DNA of 64,000 bases from Streptomyces sp. I05A-00742 (GTDB taxonomy: Bacteria > Actinomycetota > Actinomycetes > Streptomycetales > Streptomycetaceae), in the NCBI RefSeq assembly GCF_013055795.1, contig NZ_JABETO010000003.1:1-64000 (forward strand). The letters run 5' to 3'. Shown here piece after piece: positions 1-8,958 of this stretch (the first letter of the stretch is position 1; each line of letters begins with the position of its first letter). The notes below the pieces were generated by a model. The model searched no databases, was not told the origin of the DNA, and saw nothing but the letters and a program-made list of their open reading frames with translations. Position numbers and translations under genes: made by a program.

Positions 1-1
1 G

Positions 2-916
2 GCGGCGGTCCCGCCGGCCCCGGCGGCACCACCCCCCGCCGCCCCGGCCCCGGCCCCCGCGCCCGTACCGGCCGCCCGTCCGGCGCCGGCCGCCTCCGAC
101 ACGGCACGCCCGCCGGCGGACGTGCTCGGCGAACTCGACGCGCTGGTCGGCCTGGAGAGCGTGAAGCGCGAGGTCCGGGCGCTCACGGACATGATCGAGG
201 TCGGCCGCCGCCGGCAGCGGGCCGGGCTGAAGGCCGCCTCGGTCCGCCGGCACCTGGTCTTCACCGGCTCCCCCGGCACCGGCAAGACGACGGTGGCCCG
301 GCTGTACGGCGAGATCCTGGCCTCGCTGGGCGTCCTGGAGCGCGGCCACCTGGTCGAGGTCTCCCGGGTGGACCTGGTGGGCGAGCACATCGGCTCCACG
401 GCCATCCGCACCCAGGAGGCGTTCGAACGGGCCCGCGGCGGTGTGCTCTTCATCGACGAGGCGTACGCGCTGGCCCCCGAGGACTCGGGCCGGGACTTCG
501 GCCGGGAGGCCATCGACACGCTGGTGAAGCTGATGGAGGACCACCGGGAGGCGGTGGTGGTGATCGTCGCCGGCTACACCGCGGAGATGGAGCGCTTCCT
601 GACCGTCAACCCCGGTGTGGCGTCCCGCTTCTCACGGACGATCACCTTCGGCGACTACGCGCCCGAGGAACTGCTGCGGATCGTCGAGCAGCAGGCGGAG
701 GAGCACGAGTACCGGATCGGGGACGGCGCCGCCGAGGCGCTGCTCCACTACTTCCGGTCCGTACCGCGCGGCCCGGCGTTCGGCAACGGCCGTACGGCGC
801 GCCAGACGTTCGAGGCGATGGTCGAGCGGCACGCGGGGCGGGTGGCACAGCTGACGCACCCCAGCACGGACGATCTGACGCTGCTGTACGCGGAGGATCT
901 GCCGGCGCTGCCGTAG
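2..916 (+). CDS. AAA+ ATPase, CbxX/CfqX (SpoVK-like) type, 5' end outside window
   Basis: The reading frame is open from the first bases of the window, so the true start lies upstream. The first 40 residues are an Ala/Pro-rich linker. The AAA+ domain follows, with Walker A GSPGTGKT (bases 266-289), Walker B VLFIDEAY (about 449-472) and an arginine-finger/sensor region around ASRFSR. In known CbxX-type proteins this ATPase remodels protein partners. In Streptomyces such domains often form the C-terminal part of larger proteins, for example behind beta-helix repeats or next to type VII secretion genes. The Pro/Ala linker suggests such a fusion here, but the N-terminal partner cannot be seen. 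A GTG at 122 could serve as an internal start, but I see no strong ribosome binding site there. The family call is firm; the client protein is unknown. Confidence 0.9.
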   Translation, partial: AAVPPAPAAPPPAAPAPAPAPVPAARPAPAASDTARPPADVLGELDALVGLESVKREVRALTDMIEVGRRRQRAGLKAASVRRHLVFTGSPGTGKTTVARLYGEILASLGVLERGHLVEVSRVDLVGEHIGSTAIRTQEAFERARGGVLFIDEAYALAPEDSGRDFGREAIDTLVKLMEDHREAVVVIVAGYTAEMERFLTVNPGVASRFSRTITFGDYAPEELLRIVEQQAEEHEYRIGDGAAEALLHYFRSVPRGPAFGNGRTARQTFEAMVERHAGRVAQLTHPSTDDLTLLYAEDLPALP

Positions 917-958
917 GGCACTCCTGCGAGCGGGCGGGACCGCCGGGGACGTGCGGTG

Positions 959-1546
959 TCAGAAGTCCGGGACGTCCACTCGGCTCAGGAAACGTCCGGG
1001 CCAGGAGTACAGCGCGCCGCCGAAGGTGAGGTTGCGGGTGTAGACGCCCTCCAGCAGGACCGCCAGCCCGAGGTCCAGCCCGTCGCAGGCGCCGTCCCCG
1101 GTGCCCGTGATGCGCCGCGGGTGCCGCTCCGCCGAGCGCGTCATCGCGACGACGGCCCCCTCGCGCCGCAGTTCGTGGCGGAGCCGGCCACCGAGCGACC
1201 GGTACCGGTAGGAGCGCCCGGCGATCTCGATCCGCAGGGCGCGCCGGCCGGCCGCGACCGCGAAATGACGGCGTTCGACCCGGGCCGTCCACCCGTCGGC
1301 GGTCAGCGTCGTCCGGGCGAGGCGGGGCCGGTCACGGAAGTCGACGCCGGTGAAGCTCATGGGTGCGATCGTCTCTCCCGACACCCAGGCGGTGAGGGTG
1401 TCCCGGGTGAGGTCCTCCTCCGCCGGGCAGACCAGTTCGACCGTCCCGGACCCGGGCACGGTACCGGTCCATGTGTGCGTGGCCCGCTTCCGCAGACGGC
1501 CGCGGGCGGAGCCCGCGTGGACGAGTTCGAAACGGACGGTGTGCAC
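959..1546 (-). CDS. Uncharacterised protein, 195 aa
   Basis: I do not recognise this family. The frame has strong high-GC codon bias, no obvious signal peptide and no membrane segment. Alternating hydrophobic and charged stretches suggest a beta-rich soluble protein. I chose the GTG at 1546, where the coding bias begins and a GAGAGG lies about 13 bases upstream; the open frame continues further upstream without good coding character. It is convergent with the ATPase gene to its left and divergent from the 1655 gene to its right, with a gap of about 110 bases that must hold both promoters. The C-terminus (TFGGALYSWPGRFLSRVDV) is rich in aromatics. Presence as a gene is likely; function is unknown. 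Confidence 0.6.
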   Translation of the reverse strand: MHTVRFELVHAGSARGRLRKRATHTWTGTVPGSGTVELVCPAEEDLTRDTLTAWVSGETIAPMSFTGVDFRDRPRLARTTLTADGWTARVERRHFAVAAGRRALRIEIAGRSYRYRSLGGRLRHELRREGAVVAMTRSAERHPRRITGTGDGACDGLDLGLAVLLEGVYTRNLTFGGALYSWPGRFLSRVDVPDF

Positions 1547-1654
1547 GGCGTCGGGCCAACCTCTCGACAAGTGAGGCGGTGAGGTTACCTTCCGTCCGCC
1601 ACGGGCGCGGAATCGAATGGTCAGCGCCTCGGCGGCGCCTCTACCCTGCGTTCC

Positions 1655-2284
1655 ATGGGCACCGACATCTACGGCGGCATCGAGGTCCGCGACCCGTGCG
1701 CCGACGAGGACTGGTACGAATGGCCGGCCTGGCAGCGTGCCATGGACCTGTCCCCGCTGTACTTCGGCCGGGACTACGCGTCCTTCGCCTCTCTCTTCGG
1801 TGTCCGCGACGACATCGGCTGGGACCCGGTCGCCGCCCGCAGGGGGCTGCCCCCGGACGTGTCGTCCGAGATGAAGGAGGAGTTCGACAAGGCCGTCGGT
1901 ACCGACCCCGTGGTGCACAGTCCGACCTGGGTGACCTGGGGTGAACTGGACCGGGCCGACCTGGACGCCGCTCCCCCGGGCGTCCGGGGCGTCCTCCTGC
2001 TGCGCCACGACCGTTCCCCGGCGCTCGAAATCCGTTACTGGATCACCGACCACTGGCCGTCCGGTGCCGTGGAGAAGCTGGGCGCTCCGCCGTCCCCGCG
2101 GAGCCCCGCCGACACCCCGTTCGGCGAATGGCGGCTGGGCTCCACACGGCTGACCTACGAGAGCTTCACCCGCCGGGACGCCGTGGGCCCGGGAACCGGC
2201 TGGGAGCATGTGTTCGCCGTCATGAAGGCACTCGCCGGGCGGTTCGGCGACGAGGGCGTCCGGCTGGTCGTGTACTTCGACTGA
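1655..2284 (+). CDS. Uncharacterised protein, 209 aa, starting MGTDIYGGIEVR
   Basis: The protein begins MGTDIYGGIEVRDP, a start resembling that of a group of hypothetical Streptomyces proteins of similar length. It is acidic and soluble, rich in Trp and Tyr in its first 60 residues (DEDWYEWPAWQRAM), and has no signal peptide or membrane span. The ATG start at 1655 is the first in a frame with strong coding bias. It is divergent from the 959-1546 gene and convergent with the 2317-3123 gene, with only 32 bases between their stops. No catalytic motif is evident. The next two genes to the right are also uncharacterised, so context does not help. Confidence 0.7.
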   Translation: MGTDIYGGIEVRDPCADEDWYEWPAWQRAMDLSPLYFGRDYASFASLFGVRDDIGWDPVAARRGLPPDVSSEMKEEFDKAVGTDPVVHSPTWVTWGELDRADLDAAPPGVRGVLLLRHDRSPALEIRYWITDHWPSGAVEKLGAPPSPRSPADTPFGEWRLGSTRLTYESFTRRDAVGPGTGWEHVFAVMKALAGRFGDEGVRLVVYFD

Positions 2285-2316
2285 GGCCGCGGCTTCGGCA
2301 GTGGGCCGGTTCCGGG

Positions 2317-3123
2317 CTACGGGAACGTCTTGCGCCACCCCTGCCGGAGGAGGCGGTCCACCGCCCGGTCCAGCATGGCCCGGCCTTCCCCTGGGACCCA
2401 CCAGAACGACCAGTTGACGTCGATCGTCAGCTCGATGAACTCGTCGTACTCCGGGCCGTCGGAGGGGCCGTCGGAATCCACCGTGCCGGGTGACTTGCCG
2501 ACCCTCAGCAGGAACGGACACCACACGCCGATCCCCGGGGCGGTCACCCACACGCGACCGTCGGCACATTCGAAGGGGACGGAGACACGGCGCGCCTTGT
2601 TGTCGTAGTCGTCAATGCGCAGTTCGTCGTTCCCGAGATGCCGGTCGGGTTCGGGCAGCCTGGCCCAGGTGTGGCGTACGCGTATCTCCACCCAGGCCGG
2701 GCGCTTGCCCTCCGGTGCCTCGCACGGCTCGTCCAGTACGCGGTCGACAGCGCCGGGCATCGACCGCTCGTCCAGCGCCGCCACATCCATGAGCTGTGGA
2801 TCCACATACATCGAGCAGTCGGGGGACGGCGCCTGCGGCGTTCTCAGGAACCAGTTCCATCGCGGTGGCCTGCCCTCGCTCCAGCCGTACTCGACGTCCA
2901 CCCATGTTCTGGTCATATCGAGTGTCACGGGTCTGATGAGTCCCGCGCACAGCTCGGCCAGCGCTCGGACCGCATGGTGAGCGGTCGGTCGCTCTCGCTC
3001 GATCGGCTGCCGGCCGGGTACGGGGTCCCACTGAAATCCGTACTCCAGCACGATCGTTCGACTGTCGTCGAAGATGAAGTGCTCAGTCGGCTCCGGGCGC
3101 TCCGACGGCTTCGTGTCTCGCAT
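2317..3123 (-). CDS. Uncharacterised protein, 268 aa
   Basis: The protein starts MRDTKPSERPEPTEHF at the ATG whose complement lies at 3121-3123. Upstream of it the open frame continues for a long way, but with poor coding character, so the longer version is rejected. It is Trp-rich (EGRPPRWNWFLRT near residue 95, VNWSFWWVPGEG near 245), acidic, and lacks a signal peptide or membrane segment. I recognise no enzyme motif. It ends convergently against the 1655-2284 gene. Codon use is slightly less GC-rich than in its neighbours, consistent with an accessory gene. It is probably a conserved hypothetical found in some actinomycetes. Confidence 0.65.
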   Translation of the reverse strand: MRDTKPSERPEPTEHFIFDDSRTIVLEYGFQWDPVPGRQPIERERPTAHHAVRALAELCAGLIRPVTLDMTRTWVDVEYGWSEGRPPRWNWFLRTPQAPSPDCSMYVDPQLMDVAALDERSMPGAVDRVLDEPCEAPEGKRPAWVEIRVRHTWARLPEPDRHLGNDELRIDDYDNKARRVSVPFECADGRVWVTAPGIGVWCPFLLRVGKSPGTVDSDGPSDGPEYDEFIELTIDVNWSFWWVPGEGRAMLDRAVDRLLRQGWRKTFP

Positions 3124-3170
3124 GGACGTCGATTGTGCGGCAGCGGACAGAGCGGCGTGTCCGCCCCGCG

Positions 3171-4067
3171 TCAGAACAGCGCCTCGGGACCGGCCGGTTC
3201 GTCCCGTTCGGCCGGCCGCACCTCGGCGGTCGTCCGTGCGCCGGCCGGTGCCGGTTCCAGTTCCCAGCCCGCCAGCCGCCGCGCGTCCACGAGCACCGGA
3301 CGGCCGTCCGTCGTCTCCAGGTAGACGTCGGGCCCGGCGACGGCGAGCACCCGTCCGGCGACGGTGCGTCCGGGCGAGAGGTCGACGACGCCGTGGCCGG
3401 GGCCGATGCGGTCCAGGTGGAAGGCGGCGTCGTGGTGTACGGGCGCGAAGGGGCGGACGTCCAGCGAGTCCGGCAGGCCGGGCAGGGTGCGGGCGCGCGC
3501 GTGGAGCGCCGCGAGTTCGGCCGCCCGGCCGTCGGGCGGGGGCAGCGGGTGGCGGGCGGCGCGTTTGGCGGCGTAGGGGAAGCGGTCGGGGATGCCGAGC
3601 GCGGCGCCCAGGACGGCCTCCGTCCGGCGGGCGGCCATCAACGGCCCGCGGCCGAGCAACGCGTGGGAGAGGGCGGCCTGTTCGAGGAGCCGGACGCCCT
3701 GCCGCTCGGTGGCCGTGATTCCGGCCTTGACCAGGCCCGGGGCGAACCAGGCGAGGTAGACGTCGTACGGGCGCGGGTCGTCGGCCATCGTGTCGGCGGC
3801 GACGGAGCGGGAGCGGTCCAGCCGGGCGCAGTCGGCGCACTGCGCGGAGACGGCCCCTGCCGCGGTCCCGGCGGCGGTCGGGCAGGGCGTGTACCGGCCG
3901 GCGCGGCGGACGCCGGTGCAGTGCCGCCGGCCGCCGGTGGTGAAGGCGAGCTGCCGCCCGGGCGGCAGCGGGGACGGACGGTCGCCGCGCTCCGGGTGCA
4001 GCCAGGACAGCGCGGGTCCCGCCGCGCTCCACCGCAGCCCGGCACAGAGCCATCCGGGTCGCCCCAT
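3171..4067 (-). CDS. DUF2797 family protein
   Basis: The 298-residue product begins MGRPGWLCAGLRW at the ATG complementary to 4065-4067. A GGGAGG lies about 13 bases upstream, so this start is preferred over the longer open frame to 4268. The N-terminal half carries spaced cysteines (CTG, then CADCARL) that look like a small zinc site. The middle segment (YDVYLAWFAPGLVKAGIT, then an arginine and an LLEQ) is the pattern that gives DUF2797 proteins their GIY-YIG-like appearance: a short beta strand, KxGIT, Arg, and a Glu-Gln. The biochemical role of DUF2797 is not established. The gene stands alone and is divergent from the glycosyltransferase gene at 4360. Confidence 0.75.
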   Translation of the reverse strand: MGRPGWLCAGLRWSAAGPALSWLHPERGDRPSPLPPGRQLAFTTGGRRHCTGVRRAGRYTPCPTAAGTAAGAVSAQCADCARLDRSRSVAADTMADDPRPYDVYLAWFAPGLVKAGITATERQGVRLLEQAALSHALLGRGPLMAARRTEAVLGAALGIPDRFPYAAKRAARHPLPPPDGRAAELAALHARARTLPGLPDSLDVRPFAPVHHDAAFHLDRIGPGHGVVDLSPGRTVAGRVLAVAGPDVYLETTDGRPVLVDARRLAGWELEPAPAGARTTAEVRPAERDEPAGPEALF

Positions 4068-4359
4068 GGTCTCCGTCGTCCTCCCGCCCTTTTGCCGCGC
4101 CCCTGACCCGTCCCAGCCTGTCACGGCGTCGGGGAGACGGGGACGACGGCCCTGGGCGGAGACGACGCACGGGCGGGCCGCGCTCCTCTGACCTCCTCCC
4201 GGGACCGTCCCTCCGCCGAATGGCGCCATCCGGGCGTCCCACCTTGCTCGTTCCGCTCCTCCCTTCACACTGGAACCGTGCTGCCGTCATCGCTGTCGGC
4301 GGCACACCGTCCGGGCCGTGCGGGCCGTGCGGCTCCCGGCCTTCCCAGGAGGAAGCCCC

Positions 4360-5910
4360 GTGGCTCTGCCCCGCGCCCTCGCGCCCGGTCTGCCGGAGCT
4401 GCTCCGCAGCCGCTGCCGGTCGACCGCCCCGGTGCTCTGGGTGGCCGTGGTGTTCGGGGTGCTCCAGCCGGCCGTGGTGCCGCTGTGGCTTCCCCTCGGC
4501 TGGGACGAGGCCGTCTACGCCAGCCAGGTCAGCCCCCGCGTCCCCGCCGCCTACTTCAGCGCCCCCCGGGCACGCGGCATCAGCTGGCTGGCCGCGCCGG
4601 CGGTCCTGCTGAGCGGCTCCACCGTCGTCCTGCGGGCCTGGATGCTCCTCGCCGCCACGGCCGGTCTGGCAGCGGCCTACTGGCCGTGGCGCCGCCTGCT
4701 CGGCGAGGCGCGTGCCGCGCTGGCCGCCGGGCTGTTCGCGGGCCTGTGGATCGTCGGGTTCTACGCCAACGAGGTGATGCCCAACCTCTATGTGGCCTAC
4801 GGGACGACCGCGGCCGTCGGCTGGTTCCTGGTCGCGGCCGAGGGCGGCGGCCGGGGACGGGCACTGCCGGCCCTCGCCGTGTCCGTCGCGTGCACCGCGC
4901 TGTTCCGGCCCCCGGACGCCGTGCTCCTGGCCGGTGTCCTGCTCGTGGCCGCGGTCCTGCCCGCCCTGCGGCGCGGCGTTCGGCCGGCGGCCGCCGTCGC
5001 GGCCGGTCTGGCCGTGGGGCTGCTGCCCTGGCTCGTGGAGGCGTACACGGAGTTCGGCGGGCCCTGGGCGCGGCTCCGGCAGGGCAGCGCCGTCCAGGGC
5101 GGCATGGTCTGGACGAACGCCGTCGGCATGCACCTGAAGGCCCTCAACGGGCCTTTGCTGTGCCGCCCGTGCGACATCGAGTGGACCCACGGTCCGCTCG
5201 CCCTGTGGTGGCTCGCCACCCCGGTCGTCACGGTCGCCGCGCTGGTCATGGCGCGGCGCGGGGGCGTGCGTACGGCGCGGACGGGCCGGCTGGGCCGCCC
5301 GCCGAGCCCGTCGAGCCCGCTGAGCCCGCGCACGGTGCCGATGACCGCCGTCGCCCTGCCCGCCGCCTGTGCGGCCGTCGTTGCGGCGCAGTACCTGTTC
5401 CTCGTGGGCTACGCCGCGCCACGTTTCCTCCTGCCCGCCTACGCCCTGCTCGCCCTGCCCGCCGCCTGCTTCCTCGCCGGGCTGTGCACGGCCGCGTCCG
5501 GCCGCCGCCGTCCGGTCCTGGCCGTGCTGCTCGCGGCGGGGATCGCCGCGCACCTGCTCTCGCAGTACCTGGTGCTCCAGCGCAGGACCGCCGACCAGCG
5601 GGAGCTGCGCGCGGCCACCGGACAGGCCGCGCGGTGGCTGCACGGGGTGGGGCTGCGCCCGCCGTGCACGCTGGTGGGGCCGGAAGTGGTGCCCCTGGCG
5701 TTCCACGCGGGCTGCGCCTCCGAGGCCCTGAGCGGCAACAACGCCTCCATCACCGAAGAGGCACTGCACCGGGCCACCCGGACCCGGCACGTGGCCGCGG
5801 CGGGCCACAGCCCCCATCCGCCGCCGTACGCCCGGTCCTGGGCACCCCGCACGGTCCGCACGCCGGACGGAACGGTCTGGTACGTCTTCGTCGCTCCGGC
5901 GCCGCGCTGA
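4360..5910 (+). CDS. GT-C family membrane glycosyltransferase (ArnT/PMT-like)
   Basis: The 516-residue protein is dominated by about ten to twelve hydrophobic helices. After the first membrane segment it carries LGWDEAVYASQV; an acidic pair in the first extracytoplasmic loop is the usual catalytic feature of polyprenyl-phosphate-sugar-dependent GT-C enzymes. The enzyme would sit in the cytoplasmic membrane and transfer sugars from a lipid donor to an outside acceptor; donor and acceptor are not predictable. The start is GTG 4360 because AGGAGG (4347-4352) lies seven bases upstream. A short hydrophilic loop enriched in Pro and Ser (encoded near 5280-5330) separates two membrane blocks. The C-terminal soluble tail contains CTLVGPEVVPLAFHAGC. 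It is monocistronic, with a weak hairpin after the stop. Confidence 0.8.
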   Translation: MALPRALAPGLPELLRSRCRSTAPVLWVAVVFGVLQPAVVPLWLPLGWDEAVYASQVSPRVPAAYFSAPRARGISWLAAPAVLLSGSTVVLRAWMLLAATAGLAAAYWPWRRLLGEARAALAAGLFAGLWIVGFYANEVMPNLYVAYGTTAAVGWFLVAAEGGGRGRALPALAVSVACTALFRPPDAVLLAGVLLVAAVLPALRRGVRPAAAVAAGLAVGLLPWLVEAYTEFGGPWARLRQGSAVQGGMVWTNAVGMHLKALNGPLLCRPCDIEWTHGPLALWWLATPVVTVAALVMARRGGVRTARTGRLGRPPSPSSPLSPRTVPMTAVALPAACAAVVAAQYLFLVGYAAPRFLLPAYALLALPAACFLAGLCTAASGRRRPVLAVLLAAGIAAHLLSQYLVLQRRTADQRELRAATGQAARWLHGVGLRPPCTLVGPEVVPLAFHAGCASEALSGNNASITEEALHRATRTRHVAAAGHSPHPPPYARSWAPRTVRTPDGTVWYVFVAPAPR

Positions 5911-5915
5911 CCGCT

Positions 5916-5932
5916 CGCGCCGTGTCGGCGCG
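5916..5932 (+). terminator. Short GC-rich hairpin after glycosyltransferase gene
   Basis: A perfect 7-bp stem, CGCGCCG/CGGCGCG with a TGT loop, lies a few bases after the stop at 5910. No T-tract follows, which is normal for Streptomyces. It is short, so the call is tentative. Confidence 0.3.
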
Positions 5933-6424
5933 GTGGGGTGGGAGCGGTGGCGGTGGTGTGAGGAGCGCTGGGAAGGCCGTCCGCGCCCTCACGGCGCCAT
6001 GCGACGGCGGACGGGCGGCGCGAGGTGACGGTGCGGAGGGCCCCGGCCCGAGGTCCCGGCGCAGCGCCCTCGCGACCCCGTGCCACGGGCGGCAGGGTGG
6101 AAGCCGCGCGGCGTGGGATGGCAGCGCGGAGGACCGGCCGTGGTCCCGACGCACCGGCCGGCCGCGGAGCCCAAGCCGGATCCCGGGCAGCGGGGTTGCC
6201 GACCGCGCCGCCACCGAACGTGCGTTCAGCCTGTCCGATGGTGCGGTGACGAGGCCCGGGCCCCCGACGGCTCCGCCATGACCCCTGCCAGGACCGCCAG
6301 GAAACGAACATCGCAGAGTGCCGGCCCCGGGCAGCCCCGGCCGGGCCCTCGAAGGCTGTGTCACCGGGAAAGGGGTGAGCCCTGGCGGCGACAGCCGCCT
6401 ACAGGCGGTGAGACCGGAGCCCCC
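5933..6424. other. About 490 bp without a supported gene
   Basis: This GC-rich stretch lies between the stop of the glycosyltransferase gene and the stop of the MFS gene. Open frames exist on both strands, but they are low-complexity Arg/Pro/Ala reading frames with no ribosome binding site, no recognisable domain and no consistent codon bias. I looked for riboswitch cores and tRNA-like folds and saw none that I could defend. Confidence 0.5.
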
Positions 6425-7675
6425 TCAGCCCGCCTCCGTAACTCCCCGCGCACCCCGCGCGGTCCGCGCCCCGCCCCCGGTCACTCCCGCGATGAGGGCC
6501 GCCATGGCGGCGAGCGCCGCGACGGTGGTCAGCGCGGCGGGGAGGGAGAACCGGTCGGCGAGGAGGCCGATGGCGGGCGGGCCGAGGAGCATGCCGCCGT
6601 AGCCGAAGGTGGACGCGGCGGCGACCCCGCCGGGCCCGGTGAGCTCTCCGGCGCGGCCGATGGCGACGGGGAAGATGTTGGCGAGCCCCAGGCCGGTCAG
6701 GGCGAAGCCGACGAGCACCGCCCACAGGGCCGGGGCCAGGGAGGCGAGCAGCATGCCCGCGGCGGCGGTCGCCCCGCCGAGGACGAGGGTCCGGGTCCGG
6801 CCGAGGCGTTCGAGCAGGGCGGTGCCGGACAGCCGGCCCGCGGTCATCGCGAGCGCGAAGATTGAGTAGCCCACCGCGGCGGTGCCCACGCCGACGCCGA
6901 CGTCCTGCTGGAGGTGGAGGGCGCCCCAGTCGGCGAGCGCCCCCTCGCCGTAGGAGGAGCACAGGGCGATCAGGCCGAGGACGACGACCAGGCCGCGCCC
7001 GCGCACGGGCGGCTTCGGGCCGGCCGGCGCGGCGCTCCGGGCGGCCTCCGGCGGCCGGGGCGCCGGGTGGGAGAGCAGGGCGCGCCCGGCGACGGCGGTG
7101 ACGACCAGGCCGACAACGGCGAGCAGAAGAAGGTGCCCGGTGACGGGCAGCTGCCCGGCGACGAGGCCGCCGAGCCCCGCGCCGAGCATCCCGCCGACGC
7201 TGTAGGCGGCGTGGAAGCTGGGCATCACCGGCCTGCGCAGCGCCGCGACGAGGTCGACGGCCGCGCTGTTCATGGCGACGTTGATGCCTCCGTAGGCGGC
7301 GCCGAAGACGAGCAGGACGAGGCCGAGGGCGAGCGCCGAGTGGGCGAAGGGCGGCAGGGCGATGCCGAGGCACATCACGGCCGCCGTGACGACGGTGACG
7401 GGGTGGCTGCCGAAGCGCCGGCACAGGCGTCCGGTCAGCATCATCACGGCGACGGCCCCCGCCGAGACGCCCAGCAGGGCGAGGCCGAGCGCACCGGCGG
7501 AGGCGCCGGTGCGCTCCTTGATCGACGGGATGCGGACCACCCAGCCGGCGAAGAGGAAGCCGTCGAGGGCGAAGAAGACGGTGAGTGCGGTACGGAGGCG
7601 GCGGAGCGACGGATCGGGCGGGGTGACACGCTGTTCCCCCCGAAGGGCCGTCCGTATTTTGTTTAGCGTCGGCAC
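6425..7675 (-). CDS. MFS transporter (YbjJ/fucose-permease-like)
   Basis: About 416 residues with twelve predicted membrane helices. The conserved MFS loop appears after helix 2 as GRLCRRFG, and the second-half counterpart as SGTALLERLGRTRTLVLGG. The N-terminal helix (FFALDGFLFAGWVVRIPSIK) resembles the YbjJ branch of the superfamily. It probably exports or imports a small sugar-like or drug-like compound across the plasma membrane. I place the start at the GTG complementary to 7673-7675; an upstream GTG would overlap the divergent ROK gene. It is transcribed divergently from the ROK regulator at 7693, and the shared gap contains an inverted repeat, so control by that regulator is likely but inferred. 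Confidence 0.85.
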   Translation of the reverse strand: MPTLNKIRTALRGEQRVTPPDPSLRRLRTALTVFFALDGFLFAGWVVRIPSIKERTGASAGALGLALLGVSAGAVAVMMLTGRLCRRFGSHPVTVVTAAVMCLGIALPPFAHSALALGLVLLVFGAAYGGINVAMNSAAVDLVAALRRPVMPSFHAAYSVGGMLGAGLGGLVAGQLPVTGHLLLLAVVGLVVTAVAGRALLSHPAPRPPEAARSAAPAGPKPPVRGRGLVVVLGLIALCSSYGEGALADWGALHLQQDVGVGVGTAAVGYSIFALAMTAGRLSGTALLERLGRTRTLVLGGATAAAGMLLASLAPALWAVLVGFALTGLGLANIFPVAIGRAGELTGPGGVAAASTFGYGGMLLGPPAIGLLADRFSLPAALTTVAALAAMAALIAGVTGGGARTARGARGVTEAG

Positions 7676-7678
7676 AAA
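7658..7678. promoter_or_regulatory. Candidate ROK operator between MFS and ROK genes
   Basis: TTTGT (7658-7662) and ACAAA (7674-7678) form an inverted repeat separated by 11 bases in an AT-rich island of an otherwise GC-rich region. It covers the start region of the MFS gene and lies just upstream of the ROK gene. ROK repressors are known to bind A/T-rich palindromes of this size. The assignment is an inference from position. Confidence 0.45.
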
Positions 7679-7692
7679 GTCAGAATAGGGGT

Positions 7693-8916
7693 GTGACCCA
7701 GACTCGGACAACACGTTTGGAGCGCGGCCGCGCCGCCCTCGGCCCCGCCCTGGAGCTCGTCCACACCGGGCGAGCCCCCACGCGCGCCGTGCTCACCGCC
7801 GAACTCGGCGTGACCCGGGCGACCGCCGGTGCCGTCGCCGCGGAGCTGGAGGCGCTCGGCCTGATCCGGGTGGACGCCCGTCCGACGGCGACCGCCGGGT
7901 CGCAGGGCCGTCCCTCGCACCGGCTGTCCGTCGCACCCGACGGGCCCGTGGTACTGGCCGCGCAGATCCACGCGGACGGCTTCCGGGCCGCGCTCGTCGG
8001 CCTCGGCGGCCGGATGGTCGCCACCGCACCCGGCTGTATGACGGTCCCCGCCGACCCCGCCCACATCATCGACGCCGTCGTCGAGGCCGGTGCCGGGCTG
8101 CTGCGCGAGACCGGCCAGCGCTGCCTCGGCGCGGGCCTCGCCGTACCGTCCGCGGTGGCCGAGCCGGAGGGCACCGCCCTCAACCCGCTCCACCTCCTGT
8201 GGCCCGCCGGCGCGCCGGTCCGCGCGCTGTTCACCGATGCCCTGGCCAAGGCGGGCGTCCTCGGCCCCGGGGGCCTGCCCGTCACCGGCATGGCCGGCAA
8301 CGACGTCAACCTCGCCGCCCTCGCCGAGCACCGCCACGGCGCGGGCCGCGGCGCCCGGCACCTGCTGTGCGTGGCCACCGGCCACCGCGGCGTCGGCGGC
8401 GCGCTGGTGCTCGACGGCCGCCTGCACAGCGGCAGTTCGGGGCTGGCCCTGGAGGTCGGCCACCTGACGGTCAACCCGGCCGGACTGCCCTGCCACTGCG
8501 GCAGCCGCGGCTGCCTCGACGTCGAGGCCGACCCGGCGGCCTTCCTCACCGCCGCCGGCCGCGAACCGGGCCCCGCCGGCTCCCTGCTGCACCAGGCGAC
8601 GGAGCTGATCCGGACCGCGTACGACGACCCGTCCGTCCGCGGCGCCACCGAACTGATCGCCGACCGCCTCGGCCTGGGCCTCGCCGGCCTCGTCAACATC
8701 CTCAACCCCGACCGCATCGTCCTGGGCGGCCTCCACCGCGAACTCCTCGCCGCCGACCCCGACCGCCTCCGCGCCGTCGTCGCCGACCGCAGCCTCTGGG
8801 GCCGCAGCGGCAGCGTGCCCATCCTCCCCTCCACCCTCGACCACAACAGCCTCATCGGCGCGGCGGAGGCGGCGTGGCAGCCGGTGCTGGACGATCCGTT
8901 GGGGGTGCTGGGCTGA
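7693..8916 (+). CDS. ROK family transcriptional regulator (NagC/XylR-like)
   Basis: This 407-residue protein has an N-terminal winged helix (about residues 10-60; TRAVLTAELGVTRATAGAV contains the recognition helix) followed by a ROK domain. The zinc site of the ROK fold is present as CHCGSRGC. The ATP-binding phosphate loop normally found in ROK sugar kinases is replaced by AAQIHADGF, which lacks the DxGxT pattern, so this is a sugar-sensing repressor rather than a kinase. The GTG start at 7693 is chosen because the helix-turn-helix begins soon after. It is divergent from the MFS gene at 7675 with almost no spacer. It probably regulates that transporter and itself; the effector is unknown. 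Confidence 0.88.
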   Translation: MTQTRTTRLERGRAALGPALELVHTGRAPTRAVLTAELGVTRATAGAVAAELEALGLIRVDARPTATAGSQGRPSHRLSVAPDGPVVLAAQIHADGFRAALVGLGGRMVATAPGCMTVPADPAHIIDAVVEAGAGLLRETGQRCLGAGLAVPSAVAEPEGTALNPLHLLWPAGAPVRALFTDALAKAGVLGPGGLPVTGMAGNDVNLAALAEHRHGAGRGARHLLCVATGHRGVGGALVLDGRLHSGSSGLALEVGHLTVNPAGLPCHCGSRGCLDVEADPAAFLTAAGREPGPAGSLLHQATELIRTAYDDPSVRGATELIADRLGLGLAGLVNILNPDRIVLGGLHRELLAADPDRLRAVVADRSLWGRSGSVPILPSTLDHNSLIGAAEAAWQPVLDDPLGVLG

Positions 8917-8958
8917 GGTGCGGGCGCGCCCGGCCGGCGCGGCCCCCGCCCCGGTCTT

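Noticed and set aside
1547..2569. N-terminal extension of the 959-1546 gene
   Set aside because: It runs antisense through the 1655-2284 gene, with Arg/Val/Gly-rich shadow composition.
3124..5817. Long open frame on the minus strand running from 5817 into the 2317-3123 gene
   Set aside because: It is the antisense of the glycosyltransferase and DUF2797 regions; high GC produces long stop-free shadows. Only the 268-residue end has proper coding character.
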